A stretch of DNA of 64,000 nucleotides from Dermatophilaceae bacterium Sec6.4 (GCA_039636865.1 CP144172.1:992001-1056000), one strand, 5' to 3'. Numbered from the stretch's first letter, positions 1-7,874 are shown. The notes: generated from the sequence alone by a model not told the origin. Numbers and translations: made by a program.

Positions 1-1110
1 CTACGGCCGCTGCTCGCTGCGGCGTTGAGCCCGGACCCGGCCCGGCGTCCGAGTGCGCACGTCGTACTGGAGCAGCTGGAGATCTATGCGGCCGGCGGCC
101 ACACCACGACCATCGCGACGCGGCGTGGCGGCTCGGCCGTCCCTGCTGGGTCGTCTTCGTCCGCTGCTCCGGGCAATCGGGGCAACAACACGTCGCCGCA
201 CAACAACCGATCCGACCGATCCGACCGATCCGACCGATCCGACCGGTTCGATCGAGCGCTCGAGCGTCGTTCCGAGCCGACGGTCAGCTATGAACAGTCG
301 GCCCCACGTGCCTCCGATCCCTACGGTTACGCCGCGCCGTTTACCCATGGGCGAGCTGATGACGAGCCGTACAGATACGCGGGCGAGGACTACGCATCGG
401 CCGGATATGACGGCTACGACGGGAGCTCGCCCTACGATTCGCCGGCGACGCAATCCCGTCAGCAGTCCGGGTCGCACCTCGACCCGCGGATCGGGCAGTC
501 GGCGCGTACGGGCACGTTGGCGGCGCTGGCTGCCTGTGCCATCGCCGTCTGCGCGCACTGGCCGATCATGAGTGTGATCCTGATCTTCGGGTGGTCTTTC
601 GCGGCACGATGGAACGACCGGGCGATCACCTCCATGGTGCTGCGTAGATATCAGTCGGGTCCGCGAAAGTCCGACTCGCTGGTGGCCGTGGCTACCTCGC
701 CGTGGCACGCGATCGTGGGAGCCTTCTCAGCGTTGTTGACCATGGTGATTCCTGCCTTCGTCGCGGGCTGCGTGGTTGCCGCGGCTGCTGTCGGCATGCA
801 TCTGGTCGACCATCAACCCACGTCGGTAGGCCGACCGGTCCCGCTGGCGCTCGGGGTCCTCGCGGGCCTGACGGTGCTGTGGTGGGGTCCGGGTAGTACC
901 GGTATGCGGCGTGGATCGCGCAGCATCGTGCGCTCGGTGGCGCGCGATGAGGTACGCACCCGAGTGGTGATCGGGCTGTGTGCCGCGGTCGCCGCGGTCG
1001 CCGTGCTGGTAGCGGTGAATGCTCCGCTGCACGAGGTGAGTTGGCTGCCGTACAGCAGCTTCTCTCAGCTCCCGCTGGCTAACGTGATGCCTTCGCTACC
1101 CGGCAGTTGA
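1..1110 (+). CDS. Ser/Thr protein kinase, C-terminal part (5' end outside window)
   Basis: The reading frame is open from base 1, so the start lies upstream. The first residues (LSPDPARRPSA) match the end of the C-lobe of a Hanks-type kinase, where an RPSA-like motif precedes the last helix. A polar linker of about 150 residues follows, rich in Asp, Ser, Tyr and Arg, with an RSD tandem repeat. Then come about four hydrophobic segments (around residues 165-195, 240-270, 278-295 and 318-335). The protein therefore looks like a membrane-anchored kinase with a polytopic C-terminus instead of the usual single helix plus PASTA domains. Substrates cannot be read from this part. The catalytic core is not in the window, so the kinase call rests on the short C-lobe tail. 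Confidence 0.7.
   Translation, partial: LRPLLAAALSPDPARRPSAHVVLEQLEIYAAGGHTTTIATRRGGSAVPAGSSSSAAPGNRGNNTSPHNNRSDRSDRSDRSDRFDRALERRSEPTVSYEQSAPRASDPYGYAAPFTHGRADDEPYRYAGEDYASAGYDGYDGSSPYDSPATQSRQQSGSHLDPRIGQSARTGTLAALAACAIAVCAHWPIMSVILIFGWSFAARWNDRAITSMVLRRYQSGPRKSDSLVAVATSPWHAIVGAFSALLTMVIPAFVAGCVVAAAAVGMHLVDHQPTSVGRPVPLALGVLAGLTVLWWGPGSTGMRRGSRSIVRSVARDEVRTRVVIGLCAAVAAVAVLVAVNAPLHEVSWLPYSSFSQLPLANVMPSLPGS
207..242 (+). repeat. 9-bp tandem repeat, four perfect copies
   Basis: Four perfect copies of CCGATCCGA lie in the linker of the kinase-like protein, followed by a degenerate fifth copy (CCGGTTCGA). In frame they encode RSD triplets. The unit is a multiple of three, so copy-number change would keep the frame. 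Confidence 0.9.
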
Positions 1111-1180
1111 GACACCCGGACACGGGCCTTGCGAGGTCGCGAAATCGAACGAATATTTCTGCCCGAACTACTGGACTTGA

Positions 1181-2731
1181 GTGACACTGATGGCGCAGTA
1201 CGGCCACGAAACCCCCCTTCCCGGCCACCGCACGCCGAAATCGGACCGCACGCCGGAATCGCCGTCCCATGGCTTCCCGGTGCACCGCAGGATGCGCTTC
1301 CTACAAGGCGAGCCGATCACCGAACCGTTACCGATCGTCGATGCGCTGCGACACACGCCCTACCGCAACCCAGCGACGATGAATACTCCGGTTCGGGATG
1401 ACGGCATCCGCAAGGCCCTCGATCTGTGTGTCCGCGTGGGGGAGTTGCTGTTGCGCTGCGGCGCCGGAACCAGGGATGTGGAAGCCAGTGTCGTCGCTGT
1501 TGCAGCGGCCGCCGGTCTACGCCGACTGGAGGTCGACCTCACGAACCAGTCGCTGCTGATCCAGGCGCCTGCCCCGTCCGGTGAACCCGTAACGATGCTG
1601 CGTGTGGTGCGTTCCAGTACCAGGGATTTCGCCCGCCTGACCGAGGTCCATCAGTTGGTGCAGGAGTTGATCAGCGGCGGCTTCACCGATGTTGACGATG
1701 CCCTGAAGGATCTACGACGCATTCAACGCGTGGCCCGTATCTACCCCCGCTGGCTGATCGGTCTCGCTTTCGGAGCACTCGCCGGCGCGGTGTGTGCACT
1801 GCTCGGCGGACATCTGACCGCGGTCGTGGTCGCCGTGGTGTCCGGGGTGTGTGTCGACCGGATCGGGCAGGCGCTGAACAACCGCCACCTCCCCTCGTTC
1901 TACGTCGACGCGGTCGGCAGCGGACTCTCGGTCATCCTGGCCTGGCTGGCCTATCTGTTGTCCGCCAAGGGCGGATTCGGGTTGAGCATGGATCCCAACG
2001 ACTTTGCGTACGCAGTCTCCGGTGGTCTGGTCGTGCTGTTGCCCGGACGGGCGATGGCCGCCTCGGTGGAGGACGCCATCACCGGTTATCCGGTGACCGG
2101 TGCAGGCCGGTTACTGACCGTCTTCCTGACCGCTGCCGGCATCATCGTCGGCGTGGCAGGCGGGTTGTCGCTGACGCTCAAACTGGGCGTCGTCTTCAAA
2201 CTGGAGCTTTATACGCCGGGGTCGCTGCAGTTCGGATCGCAGCGCGCCTCAGTCGCAGTTCAGGTTCTCTTCGGAGCTGTGGGCGCCGCGGCCGGCGCGC
2301 TCACGATGCGGACCAAGCCGCGCTTCATTCTGCCGACGGCGGCGCTGGGCGCTCTGGCGCTCGGCATCGCGGCGACCTTCCCGTTGATCTGGGGTGTCGG
2401 GTCCACGAGTGCCGTGGCCGCCTCCTGCGTCGTCGTGGGACTGCTGGGCAGGGTGGTGGCGCTGCGATGGGGAGCGCCCGCCCTGGTGCTGGTGCTACCG
2501 GCGGTGTCCCCGCTGCTACCGGGATTGCGGATCTTCGAAGGCATGTACTATGCCATCGCCGGGACCGTCGTGGGCACCGGCAGGGTCGTCCAGCAGAGTG
2601 CCGCACTGCCGACGCTGCTCGGGGCGGTAGGCATCGCGCTGGCGATCAGCACCGGTGTGGTGTTGGGAGACGTGATGGCCGCGCCCCTGGATCGGACGGC
2701 GTTACGCCGCCGCCGCACGCGTCATCGGTAG
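1181..2731 (+). CDS. Threonine/serine exporter family protein (ThrE-like)
   Basis: A 516-residue membrane protein. Residues about 70-215 form the soluble ThrE (DUF1212) domain, with the family-typical segment GAGTRDVEASV followed by VDLTNQSLLIQ. About ten hydrophobic segments follow, split into the ThrE and ThrE_2 membrane halves. The family exports small amino acids such as threonine and serine across the cytoplasmic membrane. The start is uncertain: GTG 1181, ATG 1190 and ATG 1379 are all in frame and none has a strong ribosome site. The last would remove a polar N-terminal extension. The gene follows the kinase-like frame by 70 bp and could be cotranscribed with it. Substrate is not shown by the sequence. 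Confidence 0.8.
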   Translation: MTLMAQYGHETPLPGHRTPKSDRTPESPSHGFPVHRRMRFLQGEPITEPLPIVDALRHTPYRNPATMNTPVRDDGIRKALDLCVRVGELLLRCGAGTRDVEASVVAVAAAAGLRRLEVDLTNQSLLIQAPAPSGEPVTMLRVVRSSTRDFARLTEVHQLVQELISGGFTDVDDALKDLRRIQRVARIYPRWLIGLAFGALAGAVCALLGGHLTAVVVAVVSGVCVDRIGQALNNRHLPSFYVDAVGSGLSVILAWLAYLLSAKGGFGLSMDPNDFAYAVSGGLVVLLPGRAMAASVEDAITGYPVTGAGRLLTVFLTAAGIIVGVAGGLSLTLKLGVVFKLELYTPGSLQFGSQRASVAVQVLFGAVGAAAGALTMRTKPRFILPTAALGALALGIAATFPLIWGVGSTSAVAASCVVVGLLGRVVALRWGAPALVLVLPAVSPLLPGLRIFEGMYYAIAGTVVGTGRVVQQSAALPTLLGAVGIALAISTGVVLGDVMAAPLDRTALRRRRTRHR

Positions 2732-2819
2732 CCTGATCCCCTCGTCAACGGCAATTGCAAGCATCTGTCTCCGCGTGTCGCGAATTTAAAGTAACGTATT
2801 GCTGCCGAGCCGCGATGTG

Positions 2820-2833
2820 GTGATAGATCTCAC
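2820..2833. promoter_or_regulatory. Putative CRP/GlxR-type cAMP receptor protein site
   Basis: GTGATAGATCTCAC is a perfect GTGA-N6-TCAC palindrome, the consensus half-site pair of actinobacterial CRP/GlxR. It sits about 240 bp before the rpf start and upstream of the riboswitch, so it is placed to act on the promoter. rpf genes in mycobacteria and corynebacteria are known CRP/GlxR targets. Whether it binds here is inferred. Confidence 0.5.
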
Positions 2834-2934
2834 GCATTCGATGCGGGCGTTCACTTTTCTCCCATAACTTCATACCGCCTACTCGCGCGTCCGGACGCTG
2901 AACCTCACGGACGCACCGGCCCCGCATCCTGCGG

Positions 2935-3050
2935 ACGTCGGCTGAGGGCGGGGGACCCAATTTTGGCGGCGCCAGTGGTGCCGTCTTGGGGTGAAGCCGG
3001 TACGCCGGCCGGGCACCTGACAGCCCGAACCCGACAGCTGACCCCGCAAG
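2935..3050 (+). promoter_or_regulatory. c-di-AMP riboswitch (ydaO-yuaA type) in the rpf leader
   Basis: The leader contains the conserved blocks of the ydaO-yuaA riboswitch in the right order. A GGGGGACCCA block is at about 2951, TTGGGGTGAAGCC at about 2986, then AGCCCGAACCCGACAGCTGA at about 3022, followed by CCCCGCAAGCG. The closing stem pairs GCGGGG (about 2949) with CCCCGC (about 3042). This RNA class senses cyclic di-AMP and often precedes cell-wall hydrolase genes such as rpf in actinobacteria. Outer boundaries are approximate. Confidence 0.88.
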
Positions 3051-3072
3051 CGTTCGTCAGGAAGGAACGCTG

Positions 3073-3810
3073 TTGCGTTATAGCCCCAAGCACGCTGCCC
3101 CCAAGGCGCCGTCCACCACCGGACGTCGCACCGCTGGAGTCGTCATGGTCTCGGCCGCCACCGTCGGTGGCGGCCTGGCGATGGCCGGAGCAGCGCAGGC
3201 TCAGTCCCCGCAGAACGTCTGGGACCGCGTCGCCACCTGCGAAAGCGGTAACAACTGGGCGATCAACACCGGCAACGGTTACTACGGCGGGTTGCAGTTC
3301 TCCGCCAGCACCTGGAACGGATTCGGCGGCGGCCGGTTCGCCGGCACTGCCAACGGCGCGACGCGCGACCAGCAGATCTACGTGGCACAAGCCGTGCTAC
3401 GCACCCAGGGCCCCGGCGCCTGGCCGGTATGCAGCATCCGTGGCGGCCTCACGCGCGCCAATGGTCTGGCTGTGCAGGTCGACATCGGTGGCGGCACCAG
3501 CACCCCACCGCCGAAGACGGCGCCACCTTCGCGCAGTGAGACCCGCAAACTTGTCGTCGATGGCTCGTTCGGTCCGTTGACGACCAAGGCCGTTCAGCGG
3601 TGGGTCGGGGTGTCCCAGAGCGGTTCGTTGTCCTGGGAGACGCGTACCGCCCTGCAGCGCAAGGTCGGAACAGTGGCCGACGGCGACATCGGTCCGAAGA
3701 CGATCTACGCCCTGCAGACCAAGATCGGAACCTCGCACGACCACTCTTCGTACCTGAACGCACGGACCATCAGCGCGCTGCAGACCTACCTGAACGCGAA
3801 CCTGGGCTGA
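3073..3810 (+). CDS. Secreted resuscitation-promoting factor-like muralytic enzyme
   Basis: A 245-residue exported protein. Residues 1-43 are a Sec signal peptide with likely cleavage after AQA. Residues about 47-121 form the Rpf (transglycosylase-like) domain: catalytic Glu57 lies in ATCESGNNW, and Cys56 and Cys120 would form the conserved disulfide. Residues about 150-245 hold two peptidoglycan-binding-type segments (VVDGSFGPLTTKAV and VADGDIGPKTIYAL). It should cleave peptidoglycan glycan strands outside the cell and promote regrowth from dormancy. TTG 3073 is preferred because AGGAAGGA lies about 6 bp upstream, just after the riboswitch. A hairpin terminator follows, so it is probably monocistronic and controlled by c-di-AMP and perhaps cAMP. 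Confidence 0.93.
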   Translation: MRYSPKHAAPKAPSTTGRRTAGVVMVSAATVGGGLAMAGAAQAQSPQNVWDRVATCESGNNWAINTGNGYYGGLQFSASTWNGFGGGRFAGTANGATRDQQIYVAQAVLRTQGPGAWPVCSIRGGLTRANGLAVQVDIGGGTSTPPPKTAPPSRSETRKLVVDGSFGPLTTKAVQRWVGVSQSGSLSWETRTALQRKVGTVADGDIGPKTIYALQTKIGTSHDHSSYLNARTISALQTYLNANLG

Positions 3811-3826
3811 CACCCTCCTCGATCAA

Positions 3827-3861
3827 CGAAGCGTCCGTCCCTTCGCGGGGCGGGCGCTTCG
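3827..3861 (+). terminator. Hairpin terminator after rpf
   Basis: CGAAGCGTCCG pairs with CGGGCGCTTCG (one G-U pair) around a short TTCG-containing loop, 17 bp after the rpf stop. There is no long T tract, which is common in high-GC actinobacteria. Confidence 0.6.
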
Positions 3862-3920
3862 TCCATTCGGGCGCGCCTAGGGCGGCGGCACCCCTTTTCC
3901 CTTTCTCCCTTCCCCCTTTC

Positions 3921-4003
3921 CCCCGTCTGCGTCGCTCGCGGCCCAAACGCGGCACGCGGACTGGGTTATGCGGTTTTCCTGGGCGCTGGCGACGCAAACG
4001 TGG
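3921..4003. repeat. Dispersed 23-bp repeat, inverted pair (one degenerate)
   Basis: The copy at 3981-4003 carries the core GGCGACGCAAACGTGG seen again at 24.1 and 53.6 kb. A degenerate copy in the opposite orientation lies at 3921-3943 (about 18 of 23 positions match). Both lie between the rpf terminator and the prepilin peptidase gene. See the finding on paired repeats. Confidence 0.6.
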
Positions 4004-4070
4004 GACGGGCCGGTCACGGGTTGTGCACAGTCTCCCCGCACGATCCGAGCACCTGGGCCAGACTGATCCG

Positions 4071-4709
4071 ATGCTCACTGCCGTCGTCACCTGCGCCGCG
4101 GTGCTGGGAGCGGCGTACGGCGAGTGGCTGCGGCGGGTACTGGCTGCCGGTGCGTATCGACTCCCCGGCGAGATCGGGCCGATTCCTGCGCGCTACTGGC
4201 TGGGTCCGGTCGCGGCGTTGTTTGCCGCGCTGATCGGCTGGCATCTGGGCGGTCTCGAACGGTGGGTTGTACTACCCGCGTACGCCGTCATGCTTGCGAT
4301 CGCACTGCCGTTGGCGGCGATCGACCTTGACGTCCACCGACTTCCCGATCGACTCACGTTGTCGGGGCTCCCGGCGCTGCTGCTGTTCCTCGCCCTGGAC
4401 TGGGATACCGCGCGGATGGCTCGGGCGGTCATCTGCGCGGGCCTGGCCGGGTTGATTTTCCTGTTGCTGGCGCTCGCGGTGCCGGGTGGGTTGGGCCTGG
4501 GGGATGTGAAGTTGGCTGCCCTGCTCGGACTCGCGCTCGGTTGGTGGGGCTATGTCGCTGTGTTCCAGGGACTTGCCTCAGGGTTCGTCATCGGCGGCCT
4601 GGTATCGCTCGGGCTGATCGTCGCTCGCCGGGCTACCCGGCACACGCACATCGCGCTTGGCCCGGCGCTGCTGGTCGGCGCGCTCGGAGCACTGCTCACA
4701 GCAACGTGA
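4071..4709 (+). CDS. Prepilin peptidase (A24 family, TadV/CpaA-like)
   Basis: A 212-residue polytopic membrane aspartic protease. Both catalytic motifs are present: Asp85 in AAIDLDVHRLPD and Asp145 in GLGLGDVKL, the GxGD motif. The N-terminal cysteine-rich methylase-type domain of classical PilD is absent, as is usual for the short actinobacterial forms. It would cleave leader peptides of type IV or Tad pilins at the cytoplasmic face. ATG 4071 is chosen because the longer open frame upstream has no family resemblance and runs through the rpf terminator. No pilin genes lie nearby. A tRNA gene follows. Confidence 0.85.
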   Translation: MLTAVVTCAAVLGAAYGEWLRRVLAAGAYRLPGEIGPIPARYWLGPVAALFAALIGWHLGGLERWVVLPAYAVMLAIALPLAAIDLDVHRLPDRLTLSGLPALLLFLALDWDTARMARAVICAGLAGLIFLLLALAVPGGLGLGDVKLAALLGLALGWWGYVAVFQGLASGFVIGGLVSLGLIVARRATRHTHIALGPALLVGALGALLTAT

Positions 4710-4755
4710 GGTCGCCGGTACGATCGGTGCCGGTCCTCGTCGCAGCGCGGACGAT

Positions 4756-4831
4756 GCCGGTGTAGCTCAGTTGGTAGAGCGCCTCACTTGTAATGAGGAT
4801 GTCGCAGGTTCGACTCCTGTCTCCGGCTCCA
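4756..4831 (+). tRNA. tRNA-Thr (anticodon TGT)
   Basis: A full cloverleaf can be drawn. D arm GCTC/GAGC is followed by anticodon stem CCTCA/TGAGG with loop CTTGTAA (anticodon TGT, reading ACA). The T arm is GCAGG-TTCGACT-CCTGT and CCA is encoded. The acceptor stem GCCGGTG/CTCCGGC has one T-T mismatch at position 6-67. Its 3' 45 bp are duplicated at 8341-8385, marking it as an integration site. The mismatch may mean the 3' half was supplied by the incoming element. Confidence 0.93.
4785..4829 (+). repeat. attL-like copy of the 45-bp direct repeat (inside tRNA-Thr)
   Basis: Runs from the anticodon stem to near the 3' end of the tRNA and is identical over 45 bp to 8341-8385. Flanking bases differ on both sides. 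Confidence 0.8.
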
Positions 4832-5017
4832 GGGTGTAATTGCGATTGCTCGCCGCCGTGGTTGCGAAATCCGCCTCACGAGCCTGCGCACGTCAATCGG
4901 GTCGAAAGCGATGCATGAAGAAGTGGTCATAGTCCACTCTGTGCGACGGATCTTGTATTTCGTCGAGCCTCGGTAGCTCGCAATGGTGGCGATTACTGAC
5001 TCTGGGCATACCAAAGG

Positions 5018-5040
5018 GCCGGAACCGCAGTGGTTCCGGC
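5018..5040. terminator. Perfect 9-bp-stem hairpin
   Basis: GCCGGAACC and GGTTCCGGC flank a 5-nt loop. It is preceded by AAAG and lies between the tRNA and the toxin gene. It resembles a bidirectional terminator. It may be what is left of the gene order of the inserted element. Confidence 0.4.
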
Positions 5041-5103
5041 TGGTGTTGGCCTTCTCAGGCGACTTTGGGTGGTGCCTTCTGGCCGACGACATATTCCGGC
5101 TGA

Positions 5104-5163
5104 TCGGCGGGGAACATCGTCACGGGCGAGGAGCTGCGCCGCCGGAACGGGCTTGATTCGTGA
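5104..5163 (+). pseudogene. Truncated antitoxin 3' end
   Basis: Only about 19 codons are open before the stop at 5161-5163. They read NIVTGEELRRRNGLDS at the end, much like the C-terminus of Phd-type antitoxins. The stop TGA overlaps the toxin start GTG (GTGA), the usual layout of a type II pair. An in-frame TGA at 5101 blocks any longer antitoxin. The identification is from motif resemblance only. Confidence 0.4.
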
Positions 5164-5441
5164 GCGGTGACCCCCAGGTGTGGCGGGTGGAAATGTCCGC
5201 GACTGCGCTGCGATCGTTGGACCGGTTATCGGCAAAGGTTGCTGTTGCGGTGGTGGAATTTGTGACGGTGGTGCTGCCGGGTAACCCGCGTCGGATGTCG
5301 CAACCATTGAGGTATGAGCTGGAAGGTCTGCGCGTCGCGCGGCGTGGGGACTACCGGGTCACATCCGTTATCGATGAGGACGATCACGCGTTACGGATCG
5401 GACGCATTGAACACCGCGCGCACATCTATATGGCGCGGTGA
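5160..5441 (+). CDS. RelE/ParE-family toxin
   Basis: A 93-residue protein with the pattern of the RelE superfamily: an N-terminal W-x-V strand, two helices (ALRSLDRLSAKVAVAVVEF), NPRRMSQPLRYELEGLRVAR, then DYRVTSVIDEDDHALRIGRIEHRAHIY. The GLRVARRGDYRV and HRAHIY segments are the family hallmarks. Members of this branch are usually ribosome-dependent mRNA interferases in type II toxin-antitoxin systems. The partner gene directly upstream appears broken, so the toxin may be inactive, weakly expressed or neutralised by an antitoxin elsewhere. It lies in the tRNA-Thr island. Confidence 0.82.
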   Translation: MSGDPQVWRVEMSATALRSLDRLSAKVAVAVVEFVTVVLPGNPRRMSQPLRYELEGLRVARRGDYRVTSVIDEDDHALRIGRIEHRAHIYMAR

Positions 5442-5504
5442 TTCTCTCTCGCCTGTGCCAGCAGGGTCTGACCACTGCTGAGCCGGACGTGCAGAGGTGG
5501 TGGG

Positions 5505-5640
5505 TCAGTTTTCCCGGCCGATGGCCGTGACCGTCTCGGTCGAGCTTGCGGGAGCATCCCGGGTGGCCTGCGTAGATGGGTGCGTCACCGGCGGCGCGGA
5601 CCGCGGCGTAGTTCTCGTAGTCAGACCCGCGTCGGATGGG
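5505..5640 (-). pseudogene. Frameshifted Excalibur-domain fragment
   Basis: On the minus strand from about 5622 the frame reads DYENYAAVRAAG, then APIYAGHPG and SRKLDRDGHG, clearly an Excalibur calcium-binding domain (family pattern YxNCxAxRAAGxAPIxxGdPGYxxxLDrDgDG). One extra C in the next codons moves the ending IGREN-stop into another frame. The consensus ending would be IACEN or similar. The conserved Cys of both motifs and one acidic ligand are also lost. The upstream part of the parent protein is not recognisable. Confidence 0.6.
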
Positions 5641-5694
5641 CCGGTGGTGGTGCTGGCACGACGGGCCTGGGCCGCCGCCGCGGCGTTGCGTTTG

Positions 5695-6663
5695 TTATCG
5701 GCCCGTCTTAGATGTGGGCGCCTGGAAGATGGCCCACACGCCTTTGTGGTCTGAGCCGCGGACGGAGAAGGTGTCGGAGGATTCCACAGCCATGCCTGAG
5801 GACAGGATGTGGTCCAGGCGGGTGAAGGGCGCCGCGACGGGCCACGAGTTGGCTAGTCCGATTTTGGGCAGGGCGGTTGCCTCATCGAAGCCGTCGGCGA
5901 GGTTGCGGAACCCCGGGTGAGCGGTGCTGGCGTTGAAGTCGCCGGCCATCACGAAGGGCCCGCGAGCCTTGCTCTCGTTGGCGCGAGCCGCGAGCAGGTC
6001 CAGCCCGCGCCTCCAGTCGGTCGCCGCTTCGAAGACGGGCGGGAAGACGTGCACGCCCTGCAGTCGGACGACGCCGCCAGGTGTGACGACGTCGGCGCTC
6101 GGCTGTTGGAAGGAGTGCAGCAACTCGTTGCCGAAGGAAGAACTCACGGATCGCAGTGGATGCCGCGACAGCAGCGCGGTTCCGTAAATCACGTCACCCA
6201 CCGGGGCTACCTGGTATTTGAAACCGACCATCCGCGGGTCGCTCAACAGTTGCGCGACCGCGACCTTGTCGGTCTCAGCCAGGATGATGACGTCCGCGTT
6301 GACCAGGTAAGCCCTGGCGGCGATATCGGATACGTCTGCGCGCGATTCCTTCATGTTGGCCGACACCACAGCGAACCTCGCGGCCCCGCCGCTTACCAGG
6401 GACGCTGTTGGCGGGCGCGACGCGATGGACTGACCGACAATCAGCGCAGCGGCCACGATCGCCGGCACCAACGCGACAAGCCCTCGCCAGCGGCGAAGCG
6501 CTGTGAGAACTATTCCGACGACCAGCAGCAGGCCGGTCACGATCATCCAGGTCGCCTGCAGCGCCGGAAGTAATCCGAATACCGTCACGTCAAGCCATCG
6601 GGAACCCAAAGCCACCACGAAGGCCAAGCCGAGGACCGCATAGAACCAGTCGCTCGTACGCAT
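5695..6663 (-). CDS. Membrane-anchored endonuclease/exonuclease/phosphatase (EEP) family protein
   Basis: About 322 residues. Three hydrophobic segments in the first 90 residues anchor it, and the EEP fold follows from about residue 95. Visible motifs are VVSANMKES (the N of the first motif), VIILAETDK (metal-binding Glu), VMAGDFNAS (GDFN) and the final SDHKGVW (SDH). All four catalytic blocks are present, so it may be an active phosphodiesterase or phosphatase outside the membrane. Substrate is unknown. ATG 6663 is chosen over an in-frame ATG at 6732, because the latter would overlap the upstream lipoprotein gene. It forms a likely two-gene unit with that gene in the island. Confidence 0.8.
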   Translation of the reverse strand: MRTSDWFYAVLGLAFVVALGSRWLDVTVFGLLPALQATWMIVTGLLLVVGIVLTALRRWRGLVALVPAIVAAALIVGQSIASRPPTASLVSGGAARFAVVSANMKESRADVSDIAARAYLVNADVIILAETDKVAVAQLLSDPRMVGFKYQVAPVGDVIYGTALLSRHPLRSVSSSFGNELLHSFQQPSADVVTPGGVVRLQGVHVFPPVFEAATDWRRGLDLLAARANESKARGPFVMAGDFNASTAHPGFRNLADGFDEATALPKIGLANSWPVAAPFTRLDHILSSGMAVESSDTFSVRGSDHKGVWAIFQAPTSKTGR

Positions 6664-6682
6664 CGTGAAGCGGTCTGGGGAG

Positions 6683-7141
6683 TCAGTATTTGGCGACAAG
6701 GAAATCGCTACCGTCGCTCCACTTACTAACAACCAGTTGCAGCTTCGTCCCCGGTTTGATCACTACCGGAAAACTCTGCTGCCCGCCACACAGATCGACG
6801 CTGGAACGAAAGATCTTCTCTGCTTTGGTGACCGAACTGCCCTTTGCCAGGACGATGAGCTGCTGGTCCTCTCCCACGTTGGACGCATCAGCGGCATCGG
6901 CCCAGTTGAAACCCAATCTCGCCTTCATCGCGGCGCCAGTCCCGTGCGAACAACCGACAACAGCCCTGTCCCAGCCCGCACCATATATCTCGCCGAGCGT
7001 GATGGACGTTGGAGCGGGTGTGCGCTTCGCGACGTCCACCAACGGGCTACTGGAGGTTTCGACTCCGCCCGAACACGCGACGAGAGTCGACAAAAAAATC
7101 CCCCCGATCACACATTTGAGGACCCAATATTGCTGTTGCAC
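6683..7141 (-). CDS. Putative lipoprotein of unknown function
   Basis: About 152 residues from GTG 7141. A short basic N-terminus and hydrophobic stretch end in a lipobox (TLVAC), so the mature protein should be lipid-anchored at the outer face of the membrane. Three more Cys residues in the mature part (VVGCSHG, VDLCGGQ) could form a disulfide. No domain is recognised. A longer open frame continues upstream to 7393 but lacks coding character before the signal peptide. The gene ends 20 bp before the EEP-family gene, suggesting cotranscription. Confidence 0.6.
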   Translation of the reverse strand: MQQQYWVLKCVIGGIFLSTLVACSGGVETSSSPLVDVAKRTPAPTSITLGEIYGAGWDRAVVGCSHGTGAAMKARLGFNWADAADASNVGEDQQLIVLAKGSSVTKAEKIFRSSVDLCGGQQSFPVVIKPGTKLQLVVSKWSDGSDFLVAKY

Positions 7142-7514
7142 CAGAACGAACTCACTTTCTTGACGCTGAGAGATCCGTTCGACCGGCCTGAGCGTCAGCC
7201 CGCCAGAATCGAGCCCGGATAGCTTGGCCCCCTGACTACTCCCCACCCCGCGATGTCCGTGGGGCTGCCGCTCCCCTGCGCATGACAAGGGAATCTGGTC
7301 ATCATCCCATGTAATAAAAGGAGGCTCGAGTGTGTCTGCTGGGGCTGCGACGGTGAGGCGCCTACCCGAGACACCTTTCGGCTCGTAGAGCACTGCCTAG
7401 TCACCACCATCGACAATTGCGTTGGTGGTGCCTCAAGAACCTTTACCTTTACAAGTCACCCCACGGTATGTAATCGGGTGCTTGTGGCGGCATCACCAGA
7501 TCGCGGATCACATG
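7142..7514. other. Non-coding stretch inside the island
   Basis: About 370 bp with no frame showing coding character. It should hold the promoter of the lipoprotein/EEP pair and the 3' end of the small membrane protein transcript. No clear terminator or conserved site was seen. Confidence 0.4.
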
Positions 7515-7844
7515 TCACGTGTCGTTGCCTGAGATGCAGGAGATCTCGACAACGAACCGTGGTAGCGCGGTCCCGGTTCCCACCGAAAAGATGAATTCAG
7601 CATCGGTTTTCTTCTTGCGTGAACCGAGGTCGACCTGATCAGCCCAGCTGCCTCCTGGCGAACTGACTCGGTAGATAAGACGGTCCTTGGTGTCAGGTCG
7701 CTTCACGATGACTGTGTCGAGGTCCTGTCTCAGATGTAGCTTGTGCTCACTGTTCGCGGTCCCAGCCATCTGTTTCGTGTACCAAGCGGCGGCGGCTGCG
7801 ACCACGATCGCTACTACCGATAGCACCAACGCCGTCATCGCCAT
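7515..7844 (-). CDS. Small single-span membrane protein, unknown function
   Basis: 109 residues from ATG 7844. A strong hydrophobic helix (LVLSVVAIVVAAAAAWY, residues about 6-23) is followed by a polar soluble domain ending in FVVEISCISGNDT. The soluble part has alternating beta-like segments (DLDTVIVKR, DRLIYRVSS, DAEFIFSVG). No family is recognised. The frame is open further upstream, but that part is basic and proline-rich without coding character. A perfect palindrome lies 31 bp upstream. The gene is in the tRNA-Thr island. Confidence 0.5.
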   Translation of the reverse strand: MAMTALVLSVVAIVVAAAAAWYTKQMAGTANSEHKLHLRQDLDTVIVKRPDTKDRLIYRVSSPGGSWADQVDLGSRKKKTDAEFIFSVGTGTALPRFVVEISCISGNDT

Positions 7845-7874
7845 TGGTGCAGTATGCGGCCTGCGCCCAGACGT

